A DNA stretch of 64,000 nt from Rallus limicola (Eukaryota; Chordata; Aves; Gruiformes; Rallidae): the NCBI GenBank assembly GCA_022605955.1, contig JAKCOZ010000016.1, positions 13,520,001-13,584,000 on the forward strand, in the 5' to 3' direction. Shown here in pieces: positions 1-15,000 of this stretch. The first letter of the stretch is position 1; every line of letters begins with the position of its first letter. The position numbers and the translations under genes are program-made. Under the pieces are notes generated by a model that saw nothing but the letters and a program-made list of their open reading frames with translations, was not told the origin of the DNA and ran no database searches.

Positions 1-54
1 TCAGTTTCTAATCAGCATCTGCATGACAGAAGTCGTGTAACCTTACAAAGACAG
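1..54 (+). CDS. CHD9: CHD9 exon, 3' end (N-terminal region, partial)
   Basis: Eighteen codons in frame from base 1, ending with LQRQ at a gtatgt donor (phase 0). The residues NQHLHDR match the end of the long N-terminal exon of CHD9 just before the Lys-rich region. The exon begins upstream of the window. The N-terminal region is poorly conserved and has no catalytic domain. Confidence 0.85.
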
Positions 55-3000
55 GTATGTAGGGATTTGGGGGCAGGGGTTGAGCTGTTTGATGGTCATT
101 GATCTTGTGAAATTAATAATAGCGATTGATACTTATGCCGAAGCATGATAACAGAGGTCTCTGAGCTGTTGACCCTGAAGAAGTCTAAGAAGCTGCTTGT
201 TTAGGAAGAAAAGAAAAACAACCACAGCAACCTGTTTATGCATACCTTGCTTTGTCCAGTTGCTTTCTTACTCTCACAGAAAATGAGAAATATAGGACCC
301 GAAATATTTTCAGAGAAAACGGTACTGGTCCTTCTTATGTTTCCTAAGTACAGCAGAGAAAATTGGTTGGTTTATTATTTTGGTGCAAATATAATAACTT
401 ACTGTCTTTTAAAGTACAAAATATTGGTAAGAGCTCTAATAAGGCTGATTTCCTGCAGGAACTGCACTGGTTTTGTTGTTACTCAGCCTTTTGCTTGGTA
501 TCTTTGTGCTTGTGCTCATTGACTAAAAATGAGCAAATGTTTGTTGTTGTTTTGATGTGCTTAGTAATAATAGGAAACATAAAAGGTTATGCCTGTGTTT
601 GATTTCGTTACTTTTGGCTAAAACAAAACCTCTGCAGTTGTTTTATTGTAACATGCACATCTACTGCAAGTATCAAAGCCCATCTGCAAGGAGGACAAGA
701 TAGCTGAAATACAATGTACTTTTTTAATGGCATACAAGAAAAATGACCTTTGTAGACAGCACTTTTTCAGATTATAGGAGAGAAATTAAAATTGTGTGGG
801 CATTAAAGGGTTCAGGAAAACAATTGTTGAATTTTTTCAGCCTGTTTTTAACCAGTGCTTGCTTATAGCATAATGTACTGAATTTTCAACTAGTTTTGAG
901 ATACTGCTTTTTCTGAGTCTGCTTTTTTAATGCTGAACTTTATCTTAGTCCTATTTCATCATCTGTTACAGGAAGAGTGTGTCAATAAATGGAAATGTAG
1001 ACTGGTGCTTCTGGATTGTTTTGGACTCTTACCACAATAGCTGAGGTTTTCAAAACCAAACAAAATGGGCCAAGGAAAGTTATATTTTTCATAGCAGTGT
1101 AACCAGCAAAGTCATGTTTTTATTACAGCTACTAGAGAACTCTGTGTATAAGAGTTCCTTGATCTCAAAAAAATTCCTAAATCAAATGACAATATATTTG
1201 AATACAGGAGAGACTTGATAACTGCAAATTTTTTTTCAGATTTTAAATTTATAAATCTTCAAAGCTTTTGCTGTGGTTTTGGAGGTTAGTGGCTTTCCTT
1301 GTTAATGCTTGAAGAGTGGTATCTGTGATACCAATAAGTTAGTACCTTCATTATTACAGAGCTTGTAATTTTTATTAGAGTTTGGCAACACTTTGTAGCT
1401 TCCAGCTCAAGTTGGACTTGACAGGAATGACTGAAACTTCTGCAATATGGTGGTTTGGCCAAAGGAGGTGTGGTTTCTGTATGATAAATGCACATATTTA
1501 GCTGCCATTGCTGGTTATTTAGAGTTTCCAAAATTGCATGACTTGAAATCCATATACATGTGAACATTGAAAGTAGGAATTTTTAGTTTGAACTCTTGTT
1601 TTAAATTCTAGTAGGAATGTAGCTTGTATTTGGGAAAGGAGACAAAATATTTTCTAATTTTCAATCTGTGCATTTCAAAATAGAAAACTCAGTATCAGGT
1701 GTGTTCCAGCAGACAGCAGTAAAAAGGCTGTAGTAACTGTATTACTTCTCTCTATTGGAAAGGAAAGGACCTTAACTGAGGGTTTGCAGAACAAAGGCCT
1801 GTGAAGGAGGCCATGCAACGCTTTTCCCCTGTTTAATTTTAGGTCATTAGTGTAGAGATAAGTATTTAACACATTTAACCTTTGGACTTGGTTCAGTAGA
1901 TAGCTTCTCCATCACAACTTCTACTTAGGGAGCTTGTCATTTTCAATTCCTACTAACAAAACTATTTTTGGTAAAGTTGTATTTAATAGAAGGTCTATAC
2001 AGCTGTCTGTTTGAGATAAGCTTGAGTAACTGGATGATGCAGTAGATGCATTATGTTGGTTTTGATAAACATTTCTTGCTCGTAAGGTCGGAGAGGGGGA
2101 AGCAGAGGGCACAACCACAGTAGTTACTCGTGTTGGTTCTCTCTAACCTAAAGACACACGGTGTAGTAGCTACTAGTGAAACGTGATCCCCACTATGACA
2201 CTGTGTACAGTGCTGCAGAGGGAGCAGGACTCCAGTTCCTCGCCAGGAGGCAGAACCCAGCCTTGCAAACACTCCTGGGCTCCCCTGAGCATGCCTGGGG
2301 TGAAGAGGAAGTGGATTCCAGAAGTGAGGGTGGTGAGAAATCCAGGGGTTAGCATGGTTTGTGAGGAGTGAGTGGGATACAAACCAGGTGGAGAAAAGTA
2401 GGTCTAATAAAACCTTCTGGTGCAGTAACTTTGTTGCCTGTATCAGAACCTTCTAAGACTTGAATTTGATCTTGCTGACATGAGTTTTAGTGGTTTGGTT
2501 TTTAACTAGGAATAGGGAGAAAGTTCTGAGACCTGGGGAGGGTGTTGAAGGTTTTTTTGGGATTTGGTTTTGTGTTTAATTGTGGTGGGAAAACAAACTT
2601 TTTTTATACTTCCTCCCTGGAACTTTGAAACGAAACAGTTGTAAAACTCCTTGGTTTGGGTTTTATTATTTGGGGGTATGCAATTAATTGTATGAAATAG
2701 TTTCTGACCTTGAGTTTATCTAACCAGACGCTTATTTAACGTTTCCTTCAGAAACTGGTTGTGAAGTGCAGTAGCTGTTAAACTACAGTGAGGAATGTAT
2801 TGATGGGGGGGTGACAGAAGCACACAATGTGGAAGCCTCTTTAAATCAGTAATGCATGTGGTATATGAACAGTAACTGCCATAATTTTCTATTACTAGTT
2901 TTTCAAATCTGTCTTTTGTCTGATTACAATTATAAGAGGGGGGTTTTAGTGCTAATTCTTACTTAGTTATTGCTTTGTAGAATTTAAAGTTGAAGATGGG

Positions 3001-6000
3001 TTTGTTCTGTCTGAGTTTTTTACAAATGAGAGTAGTTTAACTAGAGAGGAAAAAGGTAGAGTAAGGGATGGCAAGGGAATATTGGTTTTACTGAAATTGG
3101 TTTCTTCAGGCTAGGAGTTAGATGGGAAAGGATTTTGTTAACTTTAAGTAATAGTTAGGGTCAAATGTTTGTATTGGAAAAAGACAATTTTGCATACTGG
3201 CTTTTAAGGAGACAATTTCTAGTATATTATGTTATTTTCATCAGGTTTAGTTTGATAATGACTGAGATTTTTTTCACAAAGGAAAACTATTAAATACTTA
3301 ATGAACTGTAGCTGTAGGAATGAACCCTACATTAGACAACACCAGATCCTTAACTGCAGTTATGCAGAGGTTACTTAAAATTAAAAAAGAACATTAAGTA
3401 CTTGTTTCATTATTTGAAAGCAAGCATGCTCATCACATTTTTACTTGTACAGCTATTCTTTTGATATAAATTAATTTAAAAATTAATACAATCTGTTCCT
3501 TGTAATAATGTTGCAGAATTAAAAACAATCTAGAATGCCTTTTGCTGCTGTTTCACTTTCTCTGTCGGCTGTAATTAGATTATAATTGTAAATAAATTGT
3601 GCCTCTCAATTTTACATCATGCATTTTTCATCAGAGCTAGAGAACAAAGTAGAGAAATGCACTGAAGATTTATGTAGTCTATTTTGAGTAATGTAACACT
3701 TATCTCTTTAACTCCAGTTAAAACTGTCCAGAGTTTGCTAAAGCTAAATAGTATATTTGCTTTTCATAAAGTTGAAAAAGTTCCACAAACATACAGGCTT
3801 CAACATTCAGTTCTGCACATTTAGAAGAAAAAGGAAGTTAGAAATACAGTCTGAAGTATAAACTGACTAAAGAGAAGTTTACAACCATCTCATTGGGTAT
3901 GTTATTGAGTAATAAGCTTTTTAATCCCTTCTGGCTACATTCATGAAAGCAGAATAATTGAGACTAAACTGGAAAATAATATTTCATGAGTCTTCAGTGC
4001 TATAGGACAAGTTCATAGTCTTAGTTGTGACTAAGAGTTTGACACCTGACTTGATAGATCAGTATACTCATGGATTTCAGTGTCTCATATCTAAGTTGAG
4101 TTTGGATTTTTTTTTTTTTATTGTTTGTAAAAGCAGACTTGAAACATGCAGGTGCCTTTATAAATGTGTGAGCTTTCCTACCACTTGTTTTATAGCAACA
4201 CTGGTTTTGGAGACTATTTGTCTTGCCCTGGTTGAAAGTTTGGCAGAGAAGGTCTGAACATTGTAGATGATTGCTTGGTTGATGTTGTATCCTGGGACAC
4301 CTGCATATATTGGAATGGTATAACCTCGCATGTGAGCACGTCATCAGAGATGGAACTAAGTTTCAGCTGATCATAGTTCAGGCTTATGTGCTGCTAAGAT
4401 TCATGCCCTCAGTAGTCACAGGCCTTTCACCTCTTGATTGTGTTGGCAGATGGCTCCCTTCTGTATCAACTCTAAATTCATTGTTGATCCAAGTATTGCT
4501 TGGATTGTTCTGTTCTTACCATTCTTGACCTGTTACTCTGCAATTGATTGCTTTTCTACTTGTATGGGAAATCGTGTGCTGTAGAGTTTTTATGAAAGAA
4601 ATACCTAGTAAGGAGTGGGGTGTTTTCTTGGCTAGTTTTCAGTGGGCTGAGCATAATAAAATAGGTATCTCAATTTGCCCAATTTCGCATCATCTGCAAA
4701 GTGAAATGTATACATATGTTCCAGTAAGCATTTTGGGGGTGGGAGGGTGTTCATTAAAAATCATATCTTGTAATGTAAAAATGACACCCCAAAAAACCAA
4801 CCCCCAAACCAAGAAACCCCTAAAACCCAGTTCTTTTTCCTACAATGCTTAATAGTGCTGGTATAGCTCTTATTCAAGCATACCTACTAGATGGATATTG
4901 CTCTTGTTCCTTTAGTTTTATGAATGACACCATCATATTAATGCAAATCTTTGAACTTTCCTTTTAACATTTCTAGGAGTTGTATGTTCTGGATCTAGCT
5001 CTCTGTGCTTAAAGGAGCATTTTCACCTTCCTTATAGGAGCATAATAAATCCTCTACCACAGTGAGGCAGCAGAATTCAGTTGTCATCTCCCAGCACCTA
5101 ACAGGTTTATCCTGTATGTACAAAGTAATGAAAGTAATCCCTCCACTCACCTTCTTCATACCATATTTTCCAGCTTTTTTGCTTGCTTTCTGCTGTTTTC
5201 AGAAAGGCCCACATAGGGAGTGGTGAGTGAAAGGGGCAAAGCTGTGTCAAATGCAGTGTTCACAAGCGGAGTAGGGCCATGTCTCTGAGCTTGCATCGTA
5301 CAGTTCCTGCAGTGAACAAAGTCTTTTAAGCTATAGCTGTATATAATATGTTTTCATACTAATCTGTGGCTTTTTGCCAATGATATATTCATCACTGAAG
5401 ATAGCAGTGTTTTGAGAGCTTTGTTTATATTTGAATGTGTATGAAGCATTTCCTTTTGTATATATTTTGCCTAAGTTTTATATAAGCATTTTATTTCTTT
5501 TTAGAATGACAAATTACATAGACTGGGGAAAGGAAGTTCGTGTTGTGAGATTAGATTGTAACACATTTACTGATGAATATTTGCTATCATTTTTTAAAAC
5601 CATTTTTCATTTGCCTTGTTTTTCTTTGCCTAGTTTTTCTTACCAAAACATAGCTATATAGTAAGGGAAAGACAAAAATTGCCGGACTTTTGAGATCATG
5701 AACCAGAGTATCTGCTGTACAGTTTTAAAGACTTTATGGGTTTGTTAGTAATTACCATCCCTGAGTAGAGTTAAATTATGTCATCATTCTTCTTTTGAAT
5801 CTTTTTTTGCTATCACTAATGCTTTTCTTAAGTCTTTCTGAACCTTCATCACTTGTCAAACGATTAGTCTGTCCAATTCTCTATATGTTTCCTCTTTAAA
5901 ACAAAGTACTTGCTGTTGTAATGACTGTTACAATTTAAGAATATAATTTTTCCTGAGATAATTGCATGCTCATTAAATGACTGCAATAATTGTCGTTAAA

Positions 6001-9000
6001 ATGTGCCAAACGAGAAACATTTTTGTAAGAAGTAGTTAACAGATGGTGAGCATAGGAAAGAAGCTTCTGGCTAGGTCAACTTCCAGGAGTAATCCAACAG
6101 ATATCAAGGCGAAAACAGTTGACAAAAATAAGTAAAATAAATGCTTTTTTTTAAAATGGTATTTTAGAAAAGTGTGATTGAATAATCTAAATAATTATTT
6201 TGCGGGTGTCTTGTTAACACTGAAGAACCATAAAGCAATTTTGTGATGTCAGAGTGCTGATATAATTGTGCAAGCTCAGTGTCTGGAAGAAGTGGTACCT
6301 AATTACAGGGAAAACAGAAAACAAATCCCATCTTAAATTGTTCTAAAGGCAGCAACGTGTACTACAGACTAGTGAAGCTGTAGTTCAGTACATACCTGGA
6401 CTAAAATAAGTTTAAGGGGAAAAAAAAACATATGGAAAAAAGCTCCTATTCTTCCACTTTGTTGTGTTAGTGTTAATGCAACCATTTGTGCTGTGAATCC
6501 AAATGGGAAACTCAGGTGCAGAGAAACTTTTTGCTTTGTCAGGGCTGATTTTTGGGAATACAAGTTCCTGATTTAGTTATAGTTACACAGAGTTGTTTGC
6601 AATAGGAACGGTGGTGGGAATAGAGGAAGGAGTGGAAAGCATAATTTTCTGCAGGAGAGGCAAAACAATTGCACACAGAACTGCAGCTTCAGATGGATGG
6701 GGAGTGGGAGGGGGCTGTTGTGGGACTCTCCCTTGGACGCCAGGGTAGCCACTAAGCTCTGTCCAACACCGTTACCTACAGTCTGAATTCTTGGATGGCT
6801 TCAAACATGCCATTGCTTCTCAAACTTCCAGAAGAGCGCTTCATCTTAAGACGTTTTGTGGAAGATCAACACTGTAAAGTGTTGGTGAAGTGCTGTTACT
6901 GAAAGAGGAGCAGAACAACTTATAAAGTTGTTAACCACTGGGACGGCTTTGAGCTAAAGAATTTGAAGTACATTTGGAGTCGGTGTGCCTTTTCTCCAGG
7001 TGTCTGTGCAAGTTTTATAAATTTTTAGCTGTCATGTTAATTTTAAATATGTAGAGAGATCAAAATAACTTCCAGCACTTTGTCCACTGAACACCCTCCT
7101 ACTTCTGGAGAGCTGTTGTTTTCTTTGTTCATTATCAGGTTAAAAAACTTGCACAAGTTCCTGGTTACATGGATTTCCAAGACCGTGTCTATCTTCGGGT
7201 GCTGAGTGGTTTGACTTTGGGAACTTTCAAAGCTAATAAATACAAATGAGGGGATTTCTAGGATGATGAGACTGAGAATTCTTACATCTATTTGAGTAAG
7301 TTTGATAAATTAATTTAGGAATGTAAATTTAGGCTAAAAGCAGTTGACAAGTCTTATGTTTTTGAAAGCTGTGTAATTTGTAGTAGAGATTGATTTTTCT
7401 TTCATAAACACGACAGGTTTTCTTTTGTGTGGGTTATTTGTCTTGTGCTTGTACTTACTTGGGTTTTTTGCTCCCTTGATGTCTTGCTGTGAAGGCTAGC
7501 ACGTTAATTGGTATCTTTGGAAAATGTTCCCATCTTTTACATACCGCCTTTTCAGGAGTTAGTCTGGATTTGAGAGTAATTTCAATGCTAGGAGCATATT
7601 GCATATGTGAGCATAATGCTATTCAATAGCATATTGAATTGCAAACTAGAATGAGTTTCAGATTGATAGGAAGGCTTCTTTTAAGAGAGATTCATGACTT
7701 CACAATTTAGTTTATATGTTGGAGAGAAAAAGAGAAGCTGGCCTTAGTGTTGAAGAAAGTGGAGCAAATATTTTGGTTTTGAAAGTTTTGTTTATTTATA
7801 GTTTGGAACATTGTTTCAGAAGGAGAGTTCTGGCTGACAGGTTTTGAAAATAATCTTAAGAGTAATCTTTAAAACAGTTGTACCATCTTTTTTTACTGAG
7901 GCATCTACAGAATGAGAATTCTGGAATAGTATTTAAGCAAACATCCTGGAAGAACATAGCCATTGTGCTTTTCATGACTTCCAATGCGTTGTGGCTTGCA
8001 GGACTGATTTTTATACCTGAGAAGGATAAGAAATAGCGCTATAAGATGTGCCACATCTGGGTTGTTTTTCTTCTTTGCCAGATCTTTGTAGCAGCTGCTC
8101 ATGAGGCCCAGGTCTGGCTCAGCTTGATGTGTAAATTTTGTCGTAGCAGGAACTTTGGTTCTTGCAAGTCTGAAAGCCAGCAACCAGCTGTTACAGAACA
8201 CAAGTTGTCACAGGAGGCAGGTAGATTAATCTAAGGAGCATATGAGTGACAAAATCAGATGTGTGTTTTTCTGTCTTTGAGTTAGTAAGAACAATTTTTT
8301 TAAAAAGATGAGGCAAATTTATTTTGATGTGTCTGTGTTGTAGCTTCTGTTTACATCATCCAAGAGAATTCTTCAAACTGCAATCATGTGGTGTTATGAA
8401 ATGTGGTCAAGTCCAGATCCTACTCCAGAGGCATGTTTTACAGTGCCAGCCTGGTGTGCGTTTTGGCATAGTACAGTTGAACTGTACATGCATACAGGTG
8501 TTGACTGATTTCAGGAGATTCTCAGAACCAGTGACTTCATCTTGTTTTGAACATGGTTGGATGAAGGTGTTCGTGCTCCTTGCTGTGCCCAAGGATGTCC
8601 TTGGCAGCATGCTGCTGTCTCTAACTAACCAGGCCATCATGCTGCTGGATGTTGATAGCTGTTTCTGTTGACTTTAACACCATTGTCTAGTCCTGCCTTT
8701 TTCTGAGCCAGGCTCAGCTAACGTAAAAAATTACTGCTATGGTTTTGTTTCTAGAGATGTCTTGCAAATTTTTTTTATCTCTGATGATCTGGTTTGGGTT
8801 TTTGGAGGGGTTTTTGTGGTTGTCTCGGGTTTTGGTTGGCTTCTGTTGTGTTGTTTTCCCTGTTTACCACTGAAGCTCTTGATGACTATGTTCTTTCTCT
8901 TGAAATTTTTTAGGAGACTGGGGAAAAAATGGGGTGATGTTTTTCTTTTTGCTTTCTGAGCTTCCTTCTTTCCTCAAGTTCAGTTCTCTTTGGTCCCCAG

Positions 9001-12000
9001 TAGTATCCTCTGACTTGTTAACTCTGTTTTCAAACCATCACCTTTTTTTCTTTTTTTAATAGATGCTTTTTCTGTAGGCATCTAGTTCTCTTCCTTAATT
9101 GAGACGGAGATGTGGATTTGTTCAGGAATACTAGATTCAGAAAACTAGATTCAACAGGAGTGTATTCATTAGGTTGCATATATGGTTAAGTAGTCTTTTA
9201 CAGTGGAGGTTCTGAGATAGAAAGTAGTTAAAGTAATTCATTGAAGCTGATAAAAATATTGGAATAAATATGTCACCACCCCCCACACACACTTAAGTGG
9301 AAATGTACTGTGCCATCAGTAATGGTTTTAATGATATTAGTGATTCCCTAGCTGTTCTCATGTTAAAAATAAATTCCTTATTCCAATTTTTGTCTGTACA
9401 TCTTAATATATGGTAAGAGCTGGGTGGTTTTGGTTTAAGTTGGATTTTTTTCTGTGTCACTGAAATTACAAACATTGAAAACATCTTGGTTACTCTGTTA
9501 GGTATCCAGGGCTACTACAAAAACAAGAGATTGAGTAAACTTTTAAATTTAACTGTTTCTAGGGAATAAAATTATTGTAATAGAGGTCTTACATGCTGGG
9601 TAGGCTTTCTGAATATGCAATCTGGTTTGATTTAAAGATAGTTCATGTTCAGTATTTCTATATTAATATGGAGTCAAATCCTATCTTCACATGCCATCTT
9701 TCACAGCGCTTCATTGTTCTGCCATGAACAAGGAATGAAAATACATAGATTTAAAAAAAACCCAAAACTAACAAACAACCAAAACACAACCAAACTAAAA
9801 AGAGGCTGCCAATTCTATTGTAGGATCATTTCCTGGTACTGACCAAGATGGGTTGGTTGTAGCACGTTGTTCTAGGAGCCTTCATGCTCTCGATAAGCCA
9901 CTTCATTCATTTTACTTTACCATTGCACTCACTGTACTATAAAATTTGAGCAGAATTTGCTAAATTATGCTGTTAAAACATGTTGTGGAAGAGAATCTGT
10001 CTCTGTTTTGTTTAATCTGTGGTTGTTTCTCTGACCTAGCCCAGCTTTCCTTTCTGTAGGTAATTGCAAAAGCAAGGTGTTGAGACAAAAGGTGGGCAGG
10101 TTCATGCTAGTTCTGCATATTTCTTGCCTACTTGCCCTTCGCTTTCATCACTTCAGTAGGTTAAGTGTCTCCTTAAAGTAGCAGAAGAGAGCAGAAAAGT
10201 AGACCTTGGACGGTGCTGCAGTTTACAGCCCTTCAGAACTGTAATGACTCCTGACTCTGGGACAAAAAACAAATGGAGAGGTATTGAGGGGAAGAGTGTG
10301 GCGGTAGTAAACTTGTAAAGTATGAAAAGATTTTCATTATAAACAGGTTTTAATTATAAAAATGTTTTCTTCCAAGGCCACTCCCATGAGAGGTGTAGAA
10401 GGAATGCTTTATCTGAAATTAGGTTTTGATGAGAACCAGCTACTGTGAAGGTCCCGTTGCTTTTTCTTGTGCCAAGGGATGTCTGCTTTGTTTTTCTCTG
10501 AGTGTGCTTGGGATAGGCATGGTGAAGCTGCTCTTGGGTGGTTGGGTTAAGGTGGAGAAAAAGCACCAGGTAGTTTGGGTGGGTATTTGTCTTCTGGTTG
10601 GTAATGCTAAACATGAGAAAATTCCTCTTGATGGTACACAAAAGTGGTGGCTGTTCAGAACGTGAGTGAGCTGGTAGCAATGTGTGATGATAGAGGGAAG
10701 TTTGTTCTTTTTCAGTTTAAGTTGGAGTCTTTTGTAATTGTTTTCTATTATGCCCTCTTATGGAGCAAATTCTTTGTTTTACATTGAAATCTGCATTTTT
10801 AAGGATTTTATCACCTTGGATAAATCATAATTTCTGTAGAAAGTTAAATGAAATTACTTAAGACTGCTTGAAAAGAAAACAGTAGCTAAAGCCTGAATAC
10901 TTTCTAAGTAATATGCAAACTTCAAATTGCACCTGTGTTATTTAAGTAGTTGGGTGTGTAGCAAAGAGGCTGGATAAAAGCTATCTCAGCACCTTCAGCT
11001 TTATGCCCTCTAGTTTGCACAGCATATAAAGGTTACTCAGTGTGCTCTTTTTCTGAAAAATAGGTAGTCAGAATTTCAGCTGCTATTTAAAATTGGCAGC
11101 TTTATGCAGCTTCTAATAAAACCCCTTTATTTACATACTTCTGTCCATATCTGCTGTGTTGAAAAGATTTCCCAAGATCTTTTATATTCCAGTGAGCTCA
11201 AACCTGAGTTGGTGGCAGGTGGAAGAGCTGCATGCTTGCTTCCCTCAGCTTTCAGGCTTTCCTCTGAGAGACTTTCCAGTAATGTAGAAAAAAGTAGCTT
11301 TTCAAACTTTATTTGGATGGAGTTTGTGCACCTCTTTATACCCCTTTCCAGTTTTTAATGTGAGGTGATGTTATACATATAAGTGATAGATGTGATGTGT
11401 GTTCACCTGCACATAGCTGGGTTGGTCAAACACAATTGCATATTCAATTTTCATGGTATTTGTTTGACGTTGTGAATTGCAGTCTGTATTTTTTCTGTTA
11501 TGTTGGTATTGGGTCACAGACACAGATTTCTTTCGGTATTTGGATGACACAGTTGGATGCTTTGGGTCAGTATTTACATTGTGCTGGATGTACAGTTTAT
11601 GGTGCTTTCATAGCCAGGATGCCTGGAAGCTAATTTATTGAACCCCTTGTCTGCTTCTGCTTGATACAGTTTCACCTGGTAAGATTTGTGTACTCTTCTG
11701 AAATTAGCCAACAGAGTTAGGGTGGATTAGTGTGGGTTTGAGCTGTATATATGTTTTAAGCTATATATATATATTTGAGCTATATATATATTTTAAGAAA
11801 GCAGCAATAAAATTTGCTGTGAAAAGAGGAACTTCAGAAGTTCAGTATATTGTGTGCGGTATTTACTTCTTTTACCTTATTTTGTGGGTGGAATATATTT
11901 CATTTCAGGTATTTTTTTTTCCACATTTTGTTGCAAATTTGCATTTATAATTCTTAGCACTCTGATTACTGAATCCCGATGTTCTGCGTTTTCAAACAAA

Positions 12001-15000
12001 TGCAAACTTGGATTTGATTTGGCCCCTTGTTTGTCTTTTGGTTTTGGAAAAGTGCTAATGCTTAAACTTCCTTTTGTGAGTCATAAGGCCTAAAGTGAGC
12101 TGGTGTATCATTATAGAACTTGTTCCTTTCCAGACAGGCAGTTTCTGAAAGAATCTTTTTCCATTAGAGACTAGCTTCCTTTGTGTCAGTAGAAACGATT
12201 ACGTTCCAGAAGCTTTACTTTGACCATCATATTGTGAGACATCTCTCTGCATTTAAACCTGAGCGTTTGAATTGTCTTACTGACTTCAGACAACCCAACT
12301 CTTGAATTTGTCTTTCAGGACAGGAGTGTTAGAATATCAAAGGCAAAATGTTGTAGAAAGTAAGCGGGGCTTTCTGAAATTGATGCTTAGAAATATAAAC
12401 TATTCCAGCAATCTCCTCTCTTTTTTGTTTTGTTTTTATTATGCATGGAGAATTGAAACAGGTTTGAATAATCAGGATGGAGGTATACAGTAAGTGGAAT
12501 CCTTTCAGGATATATTACTGTAAGTTTTAGATTTGCTACATGACAGTTTTCGAAAGAGGGGGAGTAACAGTATATATTGAAAAGTTCTTTTTCAATCTTC
12601 TAAACTAGAGACTGATAGTACAGGTTGACAAATTAATACTTTGGTAGAGGAACAACAGTTTAAATATTGTTATTTTTGGAGAGATGTACTGCTTGGCATT
12701 TGCCTTTTTAAAAGTGTTTATTCAACAATATCTCAAACTTCATAATGTAGCAATTTGCCATGGGAGTCCTGTCAGTAAGTGTACCTTTAAAAGGCTCAGA
12801 CACACAGGGGAGAAGGGGAAAACTAGAAGTTAGAGGGTGATGTTAGAGGGCACAAATTTAAAACAAGAATAGCAAAACAGGAGGAGGTGTAAAAAGACGG
12901 GTATTTTCTCCACTTAAAATATATTTTGAAGAAACATGGGTCACTGTAGCATTTCTACAGGTCTTTGGTTTTGATGCGTTTGTCTTCAGGGGAGGAGGAG
13001 AGGTGACTACAGAAAGGCCCTTGAGCAGAGCTTTTGTTCAGATTCCTTTTTGTCAGATGAAAATTTATGTGGAAGTAGAGAGAAAAGAAAGAATGTGTAG
13101 ATTAAGAGGTGTCTAAGGGTTGGGTTTTGCTGCTTGTGCTTACTCTACTTAGAGTGTTTTACATGGATTGTTGCAAGTCCAGGAATTCTGAGCTCATGTT
13201 TCATTTCTCTCAATCAGATACCTCTTCTCTACCTGTCTGTCTGCCTGCTTCGTGTAAGTGGTAGGGACATCCCTGAGATTTCTGTTCTTCTAATTTAAAT
13301 AAATTTGATCAATGGATTAGAAATTGCTAGGGGGCTTGGAAGCATAAATGCACAGACTTGGTTGTATAGCTGTATTTTTTAAACAAGTAAACTGGCAAAG
13401 AATTGAACAGCTGTCACTTGTAGTTTAATGTGCATGGTTAACTGTAACCTGAGAAACAGCCTAGATGAAGGTTTTAAAGCTAAGTTTTATAAGTCTTTAG
13501 TCAAAGAATGTATGACTGGCTTCATAGTAAGGGACAGAAGTGGTCCTTGCTCTGAGGGACAACTGTTCTGTCACTTGGGAGATTGGGGGACATATTAATA
13601 TCTTACTGTTTTGTTTGAGATCAAATAACATGGGAAAGAGGCCAGTCAGGTGAAGGTATTGATAATGGGTTTCCTTCAGACAGCCTGTAAGGTTTGAAGT
13701 TGTTGTGAATAAACCTTGGGTAAGTTGATCTTGATGGGATAAATGCATGTGTCCAGTGATGAAGCATCCAGTTGGGAGGTGGGTGTGTATGTGTAAAATA
13801 ATTGTGAAAACTCAGTGGAGCTTTTGCTAAACTGTTTTGACCCTTAGGATAGGCATTACAGGCTTTAGGAAGTCTGCAGAGCTAGAGGTGTGGCTGGACT
13901 CCTGATCTGAGCCTAGTAATTCAAATCAGTGTTGCATCCACAGGGCCAGTTAGTCAGACCTAGATCAATACAAGTACTCTGCATTACTAGTTCTGCATAT
14001 GGAGAACTTCTCTGAAGCAGTGGGTTTTATTGGCATTGTATGCCATTGTCCCAAGTGCTCTGTTCACAGTGACAGACTAGAACCAGAGAGAGGTGGGTAT
14101 GGGATGGGCACCCAGCTCCAAGCCAGTGAGAACAGGCACATCTGATCCTGTAGCTTGGCAGAGCAAGCAGGATGAAGTTCTTGACTTCTTTGACTTGCTG
14201 GCAGTTCAACATGCTCCACTACATAGTAGCTCCTTTAAGAATTACAGTGAATGTTGCACACAGTCTTATACCACTACTAAACATTTTGAAGAACAATTTT
14301 AACTGTCGTTGGCACCCGATCCCAAAAAACTGTTCTCATAATACAGCTTAAGTGTGTAGTAGGCTCACTCATTAATAGCTGACACTGCCTTTGCAGCATG
14401 CCCAGGTTACCAGCATCTGGTTGTGCTGGACAGTGGCTTGATTCTATCACAATGAATCACAATATGGCAAGCCAGAAGCTGCTACTAAGCTCAGCTATGG
14501 CGTCTTAGTAACAGAAGTGGTGAAACATGATTAGTGATACTTATTACCAGGTTCTGTAGCATTGAGATGAGAAACAACAGCCTACTGAGTGTGTGTGATG
14601 TGCAAAACAGGTGCTTCTTTTGTCTTAAAAACATTACTTGTTTAGGGTTGCTGAGCTTTGCATTAATGTTTTCATTTCAATGTAAATTTAAAATTTGGTT
14701 ATAAGCTTGGTGTTAAATGCTTTGTGAGGTATAAGTCACAGAAACCAGACTTAGATCCTGAAGTGACTGTTACACAGTTAAAAACTGTTGCCTGGCCACG
14801 CTGCTGTACTGGTTAGCCATTCGTTTATCAACATTGCATGTAGCAACTCTGGAGGATGGAAAATGCAGATTTTCATTTTTTTCCTTGTTTTCTTTCCATT
14901 TTTTTTATCCTACGTGTAACACCTTTATTTGGGTTAGGTTTCACATATCACACACTGAGGCATTCGTTAGTGACGATAATAAGCATGAAAAAGAAAAGTA

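Noticed and set aside
8324..8671. 115-codon ORF in intron 1
   Set aside because: Cys/Leu-rich random-looking translation, no domain, with a minus-strand ORF over the same bases.
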